Assembly (NCBI RefSeq): GCF_047663525.1 | Contig: NC_092591.1 | Coordinates: 49,515,501-49,579,500 of the forward strand | Reading direction: 5' to 3' | Length of the DNA stretch: 64,000 bases | Source: Anas platyrhynchos | Taxonomy: Eukaryota > Chordata > Aves > Anseriformes > Anatidae | Shown here: piece after piece, positions 36,532 to 48,500 of the stretch | Layout: each line of letters starts with the position of its first letter | Position numbering within the stretch: position 1 is the first letter of the stretch | The notes under the pieces: generated by a model | Seen by the model: only the letters and a program-made list of their open reading frames with translations | Database searches by the model: none | Told to the model about the DNA's origin: nothing | Made by a program: the position numbers and the translations under genes

Positions 36532-36899
36532 GTATTCCTTAAGTACTTCACACTTCACTTTTTCTCTCCTGAAGCATGCATCTTTGATTGCTTCCTTAAT
36601 TAGTACTTCTTAAACCTCTCTCTGCTCACATTTATAAATAAATCAAAATATAAATGCAGAGTATTAATTTATCAGGCACTCAATCTGTGTTCCAGAGAGC
36701 AAATTTAACACCTGTACATGAAAGGACCGAGTGCCTCCCACAAGCTTCTGAGCCACTGACTTTGGTGGTGTCTGTGGAGCATCCATGAGCATCTCTCAGA
36801 GCCCTGCTTCAGTAACAATTATGCAAGGAAGCCTTGAGAAAAATGAATTGCTTGTGCAGTTGCATTTAATTTTCATTCTAGCAGGTCTCCCAGTTCACT

Positions 36900-36960
36900 T
36901 GGCAGCCTTTCTTCCTTTTTTCCTTTCTTTCTTCTTTTCTTCCTTTCTTAATTCATGCTT
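36900..36960. repeat. Pyrimidine-rich (CTTT)n-like tract
   Basis: A TTTCTTCC/TTTTCC low-complexity stretch on the + strand, spanning about 60 bp. Confidence 0.7.
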
Positions 36961-37168
36961 GCTTGCTTTTTTCATTCTTTCTTGGTCGTTTTGACTGAAC
37001 AAAAGCAGTCCCACAAGGGCAGGCTAATGTATTCATAGTTTTGCTGCAACTTGGCTGATAGAATAAGCTGAAAAATTGCTGCCTCCCATTGTTTACGGAG
37101 AATCTTTGTTGTGCTTTGTACAGTTGAAATAAGTTCTGTCTAGTGACCTCTGCTCTCTTTCCCTACAG

Positions 37169-37244
37169 AACAGAGCATGTTACACTGAGCCTGGTCACAC
37201 TGGAGATGGTGGAAAGGCTAAAGTTCAAGTTCACAGACCCCAGA
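37169..37244 (+). other. Possible exon (76 nt)
   Basis: A good acceptor (CTGCTCTCTTTCCCTACAG, ending 37168) and a donor AGA/GTAAGT (GT at 37245) bracket 76 nt. Frame 2 is fully open (EHVTLSLVTLEMVERLKFK and onward), and frame 1 is also open. No family is recognised. It is reported because both splice sites are strong, but such pairs occur by chance in 64 kb. Confidence 0.2.
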
Positions 37245-38689
37245 GTAAGTTACTGAAGTGATTGCTTGTTTGAACGTTTGCTTGCTTGCTCTTGCCTTTC
37301 ATTCTCCTTGATCTAAGCGTAGTATATTGTTAATGCCTATTCGAACATTGCATTAAGCTCTAATTAAGCCTGCCAATCAGAAATAAAGAGAAAGCAGGCT
37401 TCTAATATGCCTAGTGGTAAGTCACATTTTCCCCTTCAATTTTCTGACTACGAACATGCTACTGGTAATTGTGGGTTTGTTTTTTTTCTCTGTACAGCAG
37501 ACAAGCGCTTAATGAACTTTTACCATAGTGTTTACCTCAAGGGTCAGCTTCAATTATAAAATTGTTTTGAACAAACATCACATGGAAGGTCCAGACTTTG
37601 CCAGGCTGTAGCTAAGGTCGTACTGGAACAACATAGAGAAGTCAAAGAAGTTGTTTTCAACTTTTCATGCAATGTCAGAAACTGTCTTTGAAATGTCTCA
37701 GAGGAGTAACGTGATCAGGTGGAGTTAATACGACAAAAATGCCTGGAAGGTCTTTTTGGAAATAGAAGAGAAGGTGCAACATGCAGAGTACCACATCCTG
37801 TTTCTGCTATTGGAGCAAAAGCTACGGATGGTTACAGCTAGAGTAAATTCTAATTTGTTAACCAGAAACCAATAATGGCAATATCAAATGATGTGGCTGT
37901 TGAGCTTCCACTGAGGTCTTGGGATTGAGTGTTACTACTATTTATAAGCAACCGTAATAAAGGGAGGTGGCTTGTACTCCACAGCAGATTTGTGAAATGA
38001 AGCATATTGATAGAATTGAGATTACAATGGTTTGTACGAGAAGCTTTTCATGATTGAAAGGTGACGGGATCAAACATTACATAAAATTCCCAAATATCAG
38101 TCAGTAATTGTCTTAATTTCAGGAGGACACCAGAAGTTAGGCGCCTCATTTTGATGCAAAAAACAGGATAGAATAATAGTATAGCAGGACTAGAGCTTCC
38201 AGCTAAGATAACCCAATAGATCTTTCCCTGATTGTTTATTAACCACGATGATGGTTTCTGTACTTCTCAGCTGTTGAGCGTTGTACTTTAGTGCTTGTAA
38301 AATTTGCATTGTGTAGAAATCATGTAGCAGGGGTAAGCTGATGCCAGACACCTGAAAGGATGGGGAAGAAAGTTGTGACTGGAGACATATGACTCCTCGA
38401 TGTGCTGTCCTGCTTCATGGACTTTAATAAGAGATCTCGGGCTAATTAAGCTTTAATGCTGTGGGTAGGGAAGGCTGACAGCTCTGCTCTAGCCTGACCC
38501 ATGTCTCAATGTGCTTTTGTGCCTGCCTGCTTTTTTTTTTCTTCCTTCCCCTGTTGTAATCCTTATGGAACATCTGCCTGAGCCAGAAACAAATGGCAGC
38601 TTGTTCTTGGGATGCAGCGTCCTTGCTGGTATGCTCGGGTCCTGAAATCCTTCAGCGCTTTGTTCCTATAGTGCTTTTTCCCCTCTAGC

Positions 38690-38925
38690 TCCACGAGACT
38701 TGATTAATCCAAACGCTGAATCCCGCAGGCACTGTAGTTATTTTTAGCATTAACATTCGCACTCTGCGAAGGGTGGATGAAGATTTATGATTTTGTCTAA
38801 TATAAATCTCACAGCCTTTCCTTTCGTTGCTAAAAACTTGGATGGATTCCAACAAACACCCACCCTCCCACCCCCCAATGCCCGAAGTTGCCTTTTATTT
38901 CTCTAATTAAAAAGTTACTGGGGCA
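38690..38925. promoter_or_regulatory. Candidate regulatory block with a palindromic GATTAATC site
   Basis: GATTAATCC at 38702-38710 is a palindromic bicoid/OTX-type site. It is followed by TAGTTATTTTTAGCATTAAC and CTCTAATTAAAAAG within 210 bp. The sequence is non-repetitive and non-coding. A regulatory role is inference. Confidence 0.25.
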
Positions 38926-40481
38926 GCAATTCTGCCTGGTGACCATGGGTCAGAGCAGGTACCACATTTTGAAGTTGTGCACATTTAGAATTTCCACTCT
39001 CACTTTTGGCTGCTAAAACTTTATAAATCTTCATACTGGAAAGAACCTTTTGAGTGCTTTCCATTTTGAGAAGGGAATGGAGGTTGGAGGCCAGAGAGAG
39101 AAGAAAGGTGGCTTAAACAGAACCTTCCTGGTGGAAACTTGCTTTTTTTTCTACTTCACAAGAATTTTTTCAGTCTTCTCTTCCATTTCTTCCTGTAGCC
39201 AATATCTTTTTATGCTTGACTTTAGCTGGTACTGGGCTTGCTGTTCCAAGGGCACGGGGAAAGGCTTTTCAGTAAGAAATTTCAAGAATTTGACCAGACC
39301 ATATTCTTCCCCAGTCTGTGAAGAAGGCGTGCAGTGAAAGAGAGAGGCTCAGTGCTGATGGCAGAGAAACAGCAAACTGCTGCGTGGTGGTGGCTCTGTG
39401 ATCATTTGAACCAAATCCTTGTAGCTGCACACGTGATGCACTGCATGCCCCATGCAGTTCTCTGGCAGGTGGACCAAGGCACAAGCAGCAGCGGGTGACC
39501 TGTGCTGGAAGAGGCTGTCTGCTGCCTGCTCTGGAGCCTGCTGCTTCTGCCAGCAGTTCCAGAGACTCTCTGCTGGTGTTTTGCATGCTACCCTTCCTGG
39601 GCTCTGCACATCAAAGCACAACTGGGCAGTTACTGCCCATGGCAGTTCTTCCCACCCATTTTTCCAAGCCGGGCGTGCCTTACTCCATAGCTGTTTCCTG
39701 GCGCACCTAAGTCTGCTTTCCAGTTTACACCCCAAAACCCCACTTAAAATGAACTTGAAGTGTCAGTAAAGGCAGCTTTAATTACCATTTATTTTCCAGC
39801 ACGTGCTTAGGCGTGCAAATGTGCCCAGCTGTGCCAGCTGGGACCTGCTGCTTTCACCTTGTGTCCTCCTCCTGCTTGCAGCCACTACTACAGAAGCTTG
39901 CAGCATTGCTTCCCAGACACCGTGAGGGCTGTACGCTGGGGCTGCGGGGCACAGAATGCTCCCTGCTGACAAAATCAGGTGCTGGAGAAAACTTGTCACT
40001 GTCTAAATTATTCTGCTTTTCTGGAAACTAGATTTCTCTCTTCCGTGCGTTTTGTGAAATCTGCATGATTATCAGCAGTTCCTTGCAGTCTGCCTTTGCA
40101 GCAGAGCTGCAGGCTTTGGGAAGCTGTTTTGTGGCTCGGGACGCAGCAGCAGTAGCAGCAGGAGAGCATCTCAGCTTTTCCTTCGCAGGAGCAGGGAGCA
40201 GGGTGGCTGTGCCAGCCGCCGGGAGGGTAACCAGCCAGGGTGTCTGTAGCTATACATTTCCCCATACAAACATGAAATCAATATGCTGCAGCAATTAACT
40301 AGACTTCATAAACTTCAGCTGGCAAGCTTTCTGGAGGCGATTCAAAAAGGCAGCAACAGTTCCTGGCTTGCCCGAGAGGGAAATCAGCTTGGGTTATTTC
40401 TTTTCTTTAACTGGTGAGGAGGACATAGGCCAGCTGAAAGGGGAGAACGCGTAATGACCTTGTATCAACCTCAATTTAAGG

Positions 40482-40518
40482 AAAAAAAAAGAGAAAAATA
40501 AAAATAAAATAAAATAAA
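40482..40518. repeat. (AAAAT)n-like low-complexity tract
   Basis: An A-run is followed by several AAAAT/AAAT units. Confidence 0.85.
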
Positions 40519-42329
40519 GGACCTTCTCCGTATCTTCTTCTGTGCCTCTGTTACAAGTGTACAAGTGGAGAAAACAATTTTCAAAAATCTGAATAGAATT
40601 AAAAAAAAAAAAGAAAGCCTCTACTCCCTGCCATCACCACCACCTCTTTTTTGTAGGCTTTAGTAAGTAGGTTCTAGTAACTATTTGTTTGGCAAGTGGT
40701 GATTCATTTGCCCAAAGATCTGAATGAAGCAAATGCTGTTTTGACAAGCAGAGCCAAGCTGTCAGGCTCCGTTTCCCTGCAGGCAACTGTACCTCGTGCT
40801 CCTGGTGCCAGACGATATTTGACATTTAATTTAAGACCCTCGGTGGCTGCATATAAAAGTTTACTGTGATAACAGTGATAAAGCAGCCGAGTGTCATATT
40901 GTTATATTTGACAGTCTTTTCTTCCGCTCTCCTAGTTCATCCCCGTGCTTGGTTTGGGCTGAAGGATCGGACTTGAATTAGGAGAGGAGACTTAACCCTG
41001 AATTTTTATGAATTGCAGAGACCTGACTTGCAGATAATGAGCTAATCATGAATCTTACTCTGGCTCTGAGATCTCTCCCTGTCTTACCCCTAAGATGCCA
41101 CGCAGAATTTATGCAGAGAGAAAGGAAGGGGTTAGGGATAATGTCAGCTGAAGAGAAGGACCTTCTGTTCATAATTCATTCAACTACTCATCTGCTCACA
41201 AAGTAGCACGTACTCTATTGATCAGTAATGCATTTCCCACAGGAAAAATGGCACTAATAGTATCGACAAGGCTGTGTTTGGATGAGGAGAGGGAACTGGA
41301 TTTAAATGCATTTATTTTTTTTAAATCATCCTGGTCCGCTTCCATGCCGGGGGCATGCTGCGGCTGCGCAGGCTGAAGTAGGTCAGGCTGGCTGTGCCTG
41401 TGGCCGGATGGCTCCCACGAGGAGAGGTCAGGATGCTGGGGCAGCTTTTCAAAGCGCCTTCCGTCGCCGGTGACACGGCCGTGTGTCTGTCTGACTGGGC
41501 AGGAGCAGAGGTGATGGGCCTGGTGCAGCAGGTCGGTGGTTTTGTCCTCAGATGAAGAGCTGGTTCCTGGAACAGCAGGTACAGCACCACAGTGAACTAC
41601 TTTTTTGTTTTCTTCCCCTGTTTGAAAAAAACGCGCTACTGCGATCGACACGAGTGCTCTGTCACTTGTGTTATCTGAGTGGGGAGTAAACGCCACGGTG
41701 AGCTGTGCTTTTCATGCGGTGATTAAAATATTAGCAGTGAGTCTGTGCTGAAGATCCTTCTTGCGCGGCTGCTGGTGGAAAGCAACTGGGAGGGAAATTC
41801 TTAAGGGAAGAAAAAATGTTTTACAGTCTCTGGGATCTAACGTGCTTCCCATGAAGAAGTTACAAATTCAGTCCTACAGCAGCAGCCAGAAAGGATATGG
41901 ATGATGTTTGAAGTCTTTCGGTTTAAAGTGAGTGGGCATGGCACAGCACGGGGGGATGGATTTCCTCCGAGCAGAACAAACAGATTCCACATCAGTGCTT
42001 AAAAATAGTGCCTGCCTGCACGAAAGCCCCCAGCTCCTCGTGTCACTTCCAGCCACCCACTTCCTCCACAATTGTCTGGAGTGCAGTTGTTTCTCTCCGG
42101 CTTTTAGCAGCTGATGAGGAATCTGAGGTTAGAAGATAGCTGTTGCTCTCAGGGAGCACTGGGGCTGCCTCGGGGTGTACGTGTAGCTCCCCGGCAGCCT
42201 CTGCTCCAGTGTGCCCCTGTGCCTCCTCAGCAGGCTCCGAGGGGGTTGCAGCCATCCTGGGGCTGCTTCTAGAGCAGGAGGCAGAGACCTACCAAAAATG
42301 CAGATGGATAAAGGGAGCATCAAAGTCTG

Positions 42330-42540
42330 CCCTTCCCTCAGGGCAGGATCACTTGCATCTGCCGTTCCCAGCAGATGTTTGTCTGACCTGCTACAGAAAG
42401 CCGTCAGTGATGGAAATTCCACAACGGCCTTGTGAAGCCCATACAAACCTGTTGCTATCCTGAGCAGCAGAAAGCTCTTCCTGATGTCTGTCCTAAATAT
42501 TCCTGGCTGTAACTTAAACCTGCTACTGCTGGCTCTTGAA
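42330..42540 (-). mobile_element. CR1/L3-like LINE relic, antisense
   Basis: Read on the minus strand, the segment follows the 3' part of old CR1-type elements. On the + strand the telltale pieces are GGCAGGATCACTTGCATCTG, CAGCAGATGTTTGTCTGACC, CAGTGATGGAAATTCCACAA and CTCTTCCTGATGTCTGTCC, in the expected order. It is diverged, lacks a recognisable 3' octamer, and is non-functional. Confidence 0.65.
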
Positions 42541-45500
42541 TACTGTTACCACTGCAACCTTCATTTTTATTGAATAACCACGGCAAGCACTTACTCCTTA
42601 TTAACAAGTGGCTTGCTCAGTGTCCACACTTGCAGAGGCTCTTCATATGAGATGCTCTGACATGAATGACAGGTTAATTAAGTAAAATGGGGGAAGGATT
42701 GGAGGAACCTGGCCACAGTGATCTAGAATAATCAGCTGTGTTACCAGCATTAGTTAGAAAATATTTTAGGTCGTAGAAAGACTGGACGATAGTGTAATTC
42801 ACTGAAACAGCAAAGCAGACAGAAGATGTTTGCCAGTTTTCAGTGTAATCACACAGACTGCTGTAAGATTTTCTTCTCCGCCTGAATGAGCCATAGAGGA
42901 TAGTGGTCCAAGAAATGTGTGAAACTAGAGACCTAGCAAAGAGGTCTGGAAGGTTTTTTTGTTTGTTTTTTGTTGTTTGTTTTTTTTTTTTACCACTTGA
43001 TACAGCCATGGGGAGCTATGACTCACAGAGAGATAGTGCTTCAACGCTTGTTTTAGAGCTCTGTGGCTCTGGTGTGACTGAACTACTAACAGCAGCATCT
43101 GCAGAGGGATGCATTTAGCACCCTATTCCCTTTTTAGTGACTAATATTTGCAATGAGGAAATAGGATATGTAGTTATTAAATTTTATTTATCTCTATTTT
43201 CCCTTCTGGAATTATCTTGAATTCCATTTAGTGGGGAAAGTAAGCAAGAAGTGAACAAATGATGGGGATATGTGGTGTAGTTTTTGTCTTCACTTGTAGC
43301 TAGACCTCGTTAGCGGGATATAATGTACAAATCTCTGTTACCATTCGCCTGCACTAGCAGGCAGAATGATGGAAGACCCAGTATTCTGGGCCTGTTCCCA
43401 GGTAGGATGGTCAATATGATACCCAAAACACTCACTAGCCTGCTCTCCTGCACTGGTAGAAGCTGAGTTTTCAGCTTTGTGAACTCTGACTGCCTTGTTA
43501 TGCTTTAATCTCATCTGCTACTGTCTCTAGACTTTTCACCTTTTCTTTAATCTGAAACGGTCACCGGTCACCGTCTGTGCTCATAATCTGCTCATTCAGA
43601 AAATAAATCCCTTCTCATGCTTGTAAAAGTACCTTATCGCAATCATCAAAGGAAAGAGAAGTCACCAGAGCACTGCCTCTTTGAGAGCTGTGAGGTGGGG
43701 ATGGGTTGTTTTGTTTTTCCACCCAATCTTTTCTGTTAGCCCTAAAGATAAGAAAAAATTTGTGTGGGGTCGTAGCTCTCAGGGAGCAGGCTGGCAGAGA
43801 GCAACTTGCTTTTCAGCAGGAGTTAGGATGGACTGTACGGGAATTTGGGGAACAAAGGTTAAGTGCCACAGAAGGATGTATGCACTGAGAGCAGGTCCAG
43901 GTGAGCAGGGGATGAGGAGGTGCTTATCGGGAAGGGACAAGAGCACACAAGTGTAACAGGGGCTGTGGGAACGATGCTGGAGGGTTTCTCACTACTGGCC
44001 CTTGTGCTTTGGTGGCATCTGTGGAGCAGAGCAGGAAGGAATGGCTAATCCCACACAAACCTCCATCCACACTGTTAAACTGCACGGGTCTGATGTGTGC
44101 ATTTAAATGTTTCAGGTGCTGGTTGTAAGGTGACTGGGCAGCATCACACTGCAAGCCCACTGTGCAGAGATGCTCTTAGAGCATGCATTTCTGTAGCATT
44201 TCCTTACAGGGGTTTATTACTTCACAGAACAGAAACCAGGACCAGCTCCAGCATATTAAATAAATGGATATGCTCTAGCAAGATACAAAATGTTGGCCGA
44301 GCATCTACAGAAAATGAAGTATTCTTTAGCTGTGTTGAGAAAGGACTGTGATACATTAACCCTCTTTTATAGCACCAATCTACCCGGTACTCCAAGCAAG
44401 TGGCCATCAAAAGGTAAAGTACACATTGTGCTAACGAGATGCTACGCTGGTGTTAGGAGCCTTGTTTCTGAGGGTACTAAACTGCATTTTAAACAGATGA
44501 TCCTCGATATTTGTGAAGGACCGTTCCTGAAATTGCTGAGAGTGGAGGATGTGTTTTTCTTTGGCTGCTTTTTACTCTCATGAGTGCCTGGAACAGCAGC
44601 TGAGAAGTTTGTTTGTCCTACAGTGTCAGCGTCTAAAACAGCTCGGGGGGTTATCCTGCCCTCTGTCAATGACTGCACGAGGTGCAAAGCAACAGAACAA
44701 AGTACTCGAGCCTGGAGGTCTGAACTCAGCGTCTTGTCATCCACAAACTTGATCTGACCTGGGGAAGTCACTCAGACTGTGCCTCCGTTCCCCTAGGCTG
44801 CTCAGCGTTTGTCATTTTACAGCACCACAGTTGGGGCAAAGGCCTCTGTGTTTGTCCTCTCCAGCCTTGCAGTTGCTTACGCAGCTGCTGTGTGCCTCTC
44901 TGCCTGTATTACATGATCTGCTGCTTTTAAGTGAGAGCTTTCCTTTCTAGGAAGTAGAGTGATTGCAGTCTTGTGGGGATGCAGCTTCAGGTTGGGTATA
45001 AACCTTCCTTTGCACAGCCAGACTTTAATATATTTTTAGAATCCAAATAAAAAAACTGTTAAAGCACCATTTAGAAAAGGCAAAACTGAAAAAAAAAAAA
45101 AAAAAACTTGATTGCTAAGTCAGGTATCCCTCTGCATTCCCTTTTGAGCAGCCAACAAGTTGTACTGCAAAAGAGACAGGGACAATTTGAGAGCAAAACA
45201 GAATTTGGTTTCATGATCACTTGCTGGTGTGTTTTCAGCAGGGCCAAGACCCCTGTCCCTGCGTTAATTCCCTCATTGACTCAGGGGATGAGACCTTTGG
45301 GAGAATTTGCCCAGGTACGTGGAGGTGGTAGCTCAAGGTGGCCATGCCGTTTGGTGGGGAAAGGAAGAAGTACCTCTAGGTGACGAGAGGCAGGGAAAGC
45401 ACGGCCTCTTGCCTCTCTTTGCTGGAGAGGAGAAACTGTGCAAGGAGCCAGAAAGACAGCGGGGCTGCGTGGCACTGAGCAGCATACTGCTGGGGATTTC

Positions 45501-48500
45501 TCACTTTCCTGCCTGGGGATTCCCTTGGTGAGTGAGGCCAGGCACGGATCTGGTGGAGTAGGGCCCAGCAGTGTTTCCTCACCTGCTGCTGGCATCTCTC
45601 TGCCTTCCCAGTGTTGGAGCAGAGAGCTCAGCAGAGTGCTGGCAGCACAGATCTGGCTCTTTCCATTCCTATTTTTTTTTTTTACAGTTATTATTTGACA
45701 GGCTGCCATTGTTTTCTGAGGAACACAAACAAGGAAAGGAAGCTGCATTATTTTTCCGCTGTTTACAAAGCAATAAAGCTTGGATGGAGCTTCAGTGAGT
45801 AGGGAAAAGGTGCTTCACTAGCTTGAAGGCTTTTCTCCATGACATTGCAAAGATGGATCCTTTCCAGGGAGGTATCGGTGCCAGGCTTTTTCTAACAAAG
45901 AATGGGTTAACCTTTCAGTCTGGAAAGTCCCAGGTAGCCAGCAAAACGGAGAAGACTGCCTGCTTTTTCTCCATGAATGTTGTAGGTATGAGTATCCTCT
46001 AGTTTCCCCAAACACCGCGGAATTTAACTATGCAACAGTTGGAGAGTAATGTGGCAGCCAAAGCTGTTGAAAGTTGCAGCAGCCCAGCTGTAGCACTGGG
46101 TGTAGGTAGCTCTAACGTGTAAGGCACGGTGCTGGCATCTTGCTGCCGTTTTCCTGACTTCTCAGGAAACTGCTTTACAGCAGCCTTACTGCTTACAGAG
46201 CTTCCTGCAAAATAGGAATCATACTAAAGCCCAGATCAGAAATACATAGTTATTCTGCCAACCTCCCTGTGTGAAGCAAATTTCTAGGTATGTGCTGTGT
46301 GAGCATCTGAAGCTTCAAAAACAATTAGCTGATGAGCAGACACCAGTAAGTACTGCTGAGAAATACCACCAGCTGACTAGTCTTCACATTTTTATCACCC
46401 CTTCTAAATGAATGAAGAGAGAAACTAGGCTGAAAATAACATGAGGATTACAAATTATCTCAAGGCATGGCCCTTACAGTAATCAGGTTTTATTTTGGGA
46501 AGGGTATTTTTGGCATTGGGTTCCAGTCACCTAATTAAACTTCTCAAAACAACAACAAAAATGCATCGCCACAGCTTTGGAAAGCAGCCGGATAAATCTA
46601 CTAAGAGCAAATGCAAAAATTCCTGTTCCAGGCTTGCAGGCTTCAAAACCTGGCTGTACAACGCTCCAGCGACTGCCGCTGCTGCGTGGGCTGGGACAGG
46701 GCAGGCCCTGGCTGGGAGAGGACGATCTCTTGCTCTTCTCTTTTTTTTTTTTACCGCCGTCCCCCTTCTTTTCGAAACAGTGACAGCTCAGATGAGCATC
46801 CGAGATGATGCTCCCGACTTGATTCTTATTATTAGATCTCTGCCTCCAGTTGCACCTTCACTTCAATCCTTACTCCGTGAGATGAGGTGCTGAGTGGCTG
46901 CCTTTGTACCCGGCAGGAAGGCTGGTTAATAGGATGAGCGCTTCTGTGGCCAATGTGCCAGTTCGGCTGTCTGCGTGCGCTGCTTCCTGCCCTTGCCTCT
47001 CGCAAGTTTTTGCTGGAGAACGCCCTGTGAGCAGTTTTCAAGGGAACTTTCCCTGCAGGCTCTCACTGTTATCTAACCCTGTTAATTAAAAGGAAAACTA
47101 TAGCGTAGAAAGCTACCTGCTGGTACCAGCCTTGCACGTCAATCGGGGTTAACCTGCGCTGGTTCAAAGACTGATGCCTGCGGATGGCATCTAGCACAAG
47201 CTGTAAAGGGTGTATTTTTCCTCTCTCTGGTCTAATTGCAGTAAGACATTTTGGTAGTACATCTGTTCAGACCACCTCAGCTCTCTATCCTAAGCAGTTC
47301 TCAACTGATGATAGTGTTACCAAATTGTAAATATTTTGGCTGGAATTTTCTGCCTGGGATATCTCTCTCACCATGATATTATTTTCAGGTTACATTTACA
47401 TTAAAACAAACAAGCGAGTGTGACCTGGCAGCCTCCTTCTCTGCAAGCTGCCGTGCCCCAGCTGCTTGGAATATGTTTTGGGGATTTGTTGGTGGAGCGG
47501 CCCTTGGGCTCACGTGTAAGCATTGCCCCAGCTGTAAGAATCACCAAGTGTTATTTGTATTTGCCATATCGTGTGTATGCAGAAGTGATTTCAAAGTTTT
47601 GTTGCTGAACTCCAAGGCCGCCTGTTTGCTGAAAGGCTAAACCTGTGCTTTCGCTTAGTCCTGACCAGCCTGCTGGGGAGCAGAGCAAGCAGCTGCAAAT
47701 GTACTGCATGCACGATTTAGAGACAGGAGAAGGAGGCAGGTTAGGAGGATTCAAGCACTTAAGAGGATAGAGGACCTGTTTTCAAGAAATCGTGCTCTAT
47801 CCTTCCCTCTGGAGAAGAGCCCGTCATTGCTATCAGCCAGGATCACACTCCGCTGCCCAGAGGTGGCAGCCTGACTCTCCCTTGCTCCTGTGGCATATTC
47901 CTAACTATAAGTCCAGGAAGATAACCCAGGTTTTCTGCTGGATCAGCTCCCTGTCCTGGCTCCCCATGAGGTGACAAGTATTCATGGCATTTCAAAGGAT
48001 TCAGGAGAAGTGGGGGAACAGGGCAGCACTTCCCTGCAAGCAGATGTCCTGCAGAACCTGTTGCCAGCGAGTATGTCTAACAGGCTGCCTCGATCCTTCT
48101 CCAGTTGGTCAACACACAGGCCAACTGTTGTTTGTGCAAGTCTTTATATTTGCCCAAGAAAGGAGGTCTAAGAGCAGGTTGGTAGGCTAAGCACTGCTGA
48201 TAGCCAACGAGGATAGCATTGTGAGGTCACATTATGGTACTTTTTTTTCCCTTAGTTCCTTTTGTAGTTCATTTTGATTTTAACTTATATACGAAACATG
48301 TATTAAAAAGATCACTATTGAGGCTTCATGCTCAAACACTTGAAAGAAAAATAGTTTTGACCATAATGGACTTGCTCTGAAGATGAAAGGGGTTATGGAG
48401 GGATGAGAGTTGCTGTGTCCTTTCTTGTTTGTTGCAGAGGCTTTTTCATAAAGAGTGAGTAGAGGGTGCAGGGAAAAAAAAAAGTCTAAAGGTATGGCTA

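Larger units (their letters stand above)
37260..42320. other. Intergenic DNA, no gene seen
   Basis: Unique sequence with AT-rich motif-dense blocks near 38400-38925 and 41000-41230, an (AAAAT)n-like tract at 40482-40518, and an A-run near 40600. No convincing open frame is present. Confidence 0.45.

Noticed and set aside
46495..46893. 132-codon + strand frame
   Set aside because: It runs through a poly(T) tract and a low-complexity Ala stretch, with no domain and no start context or splice support.
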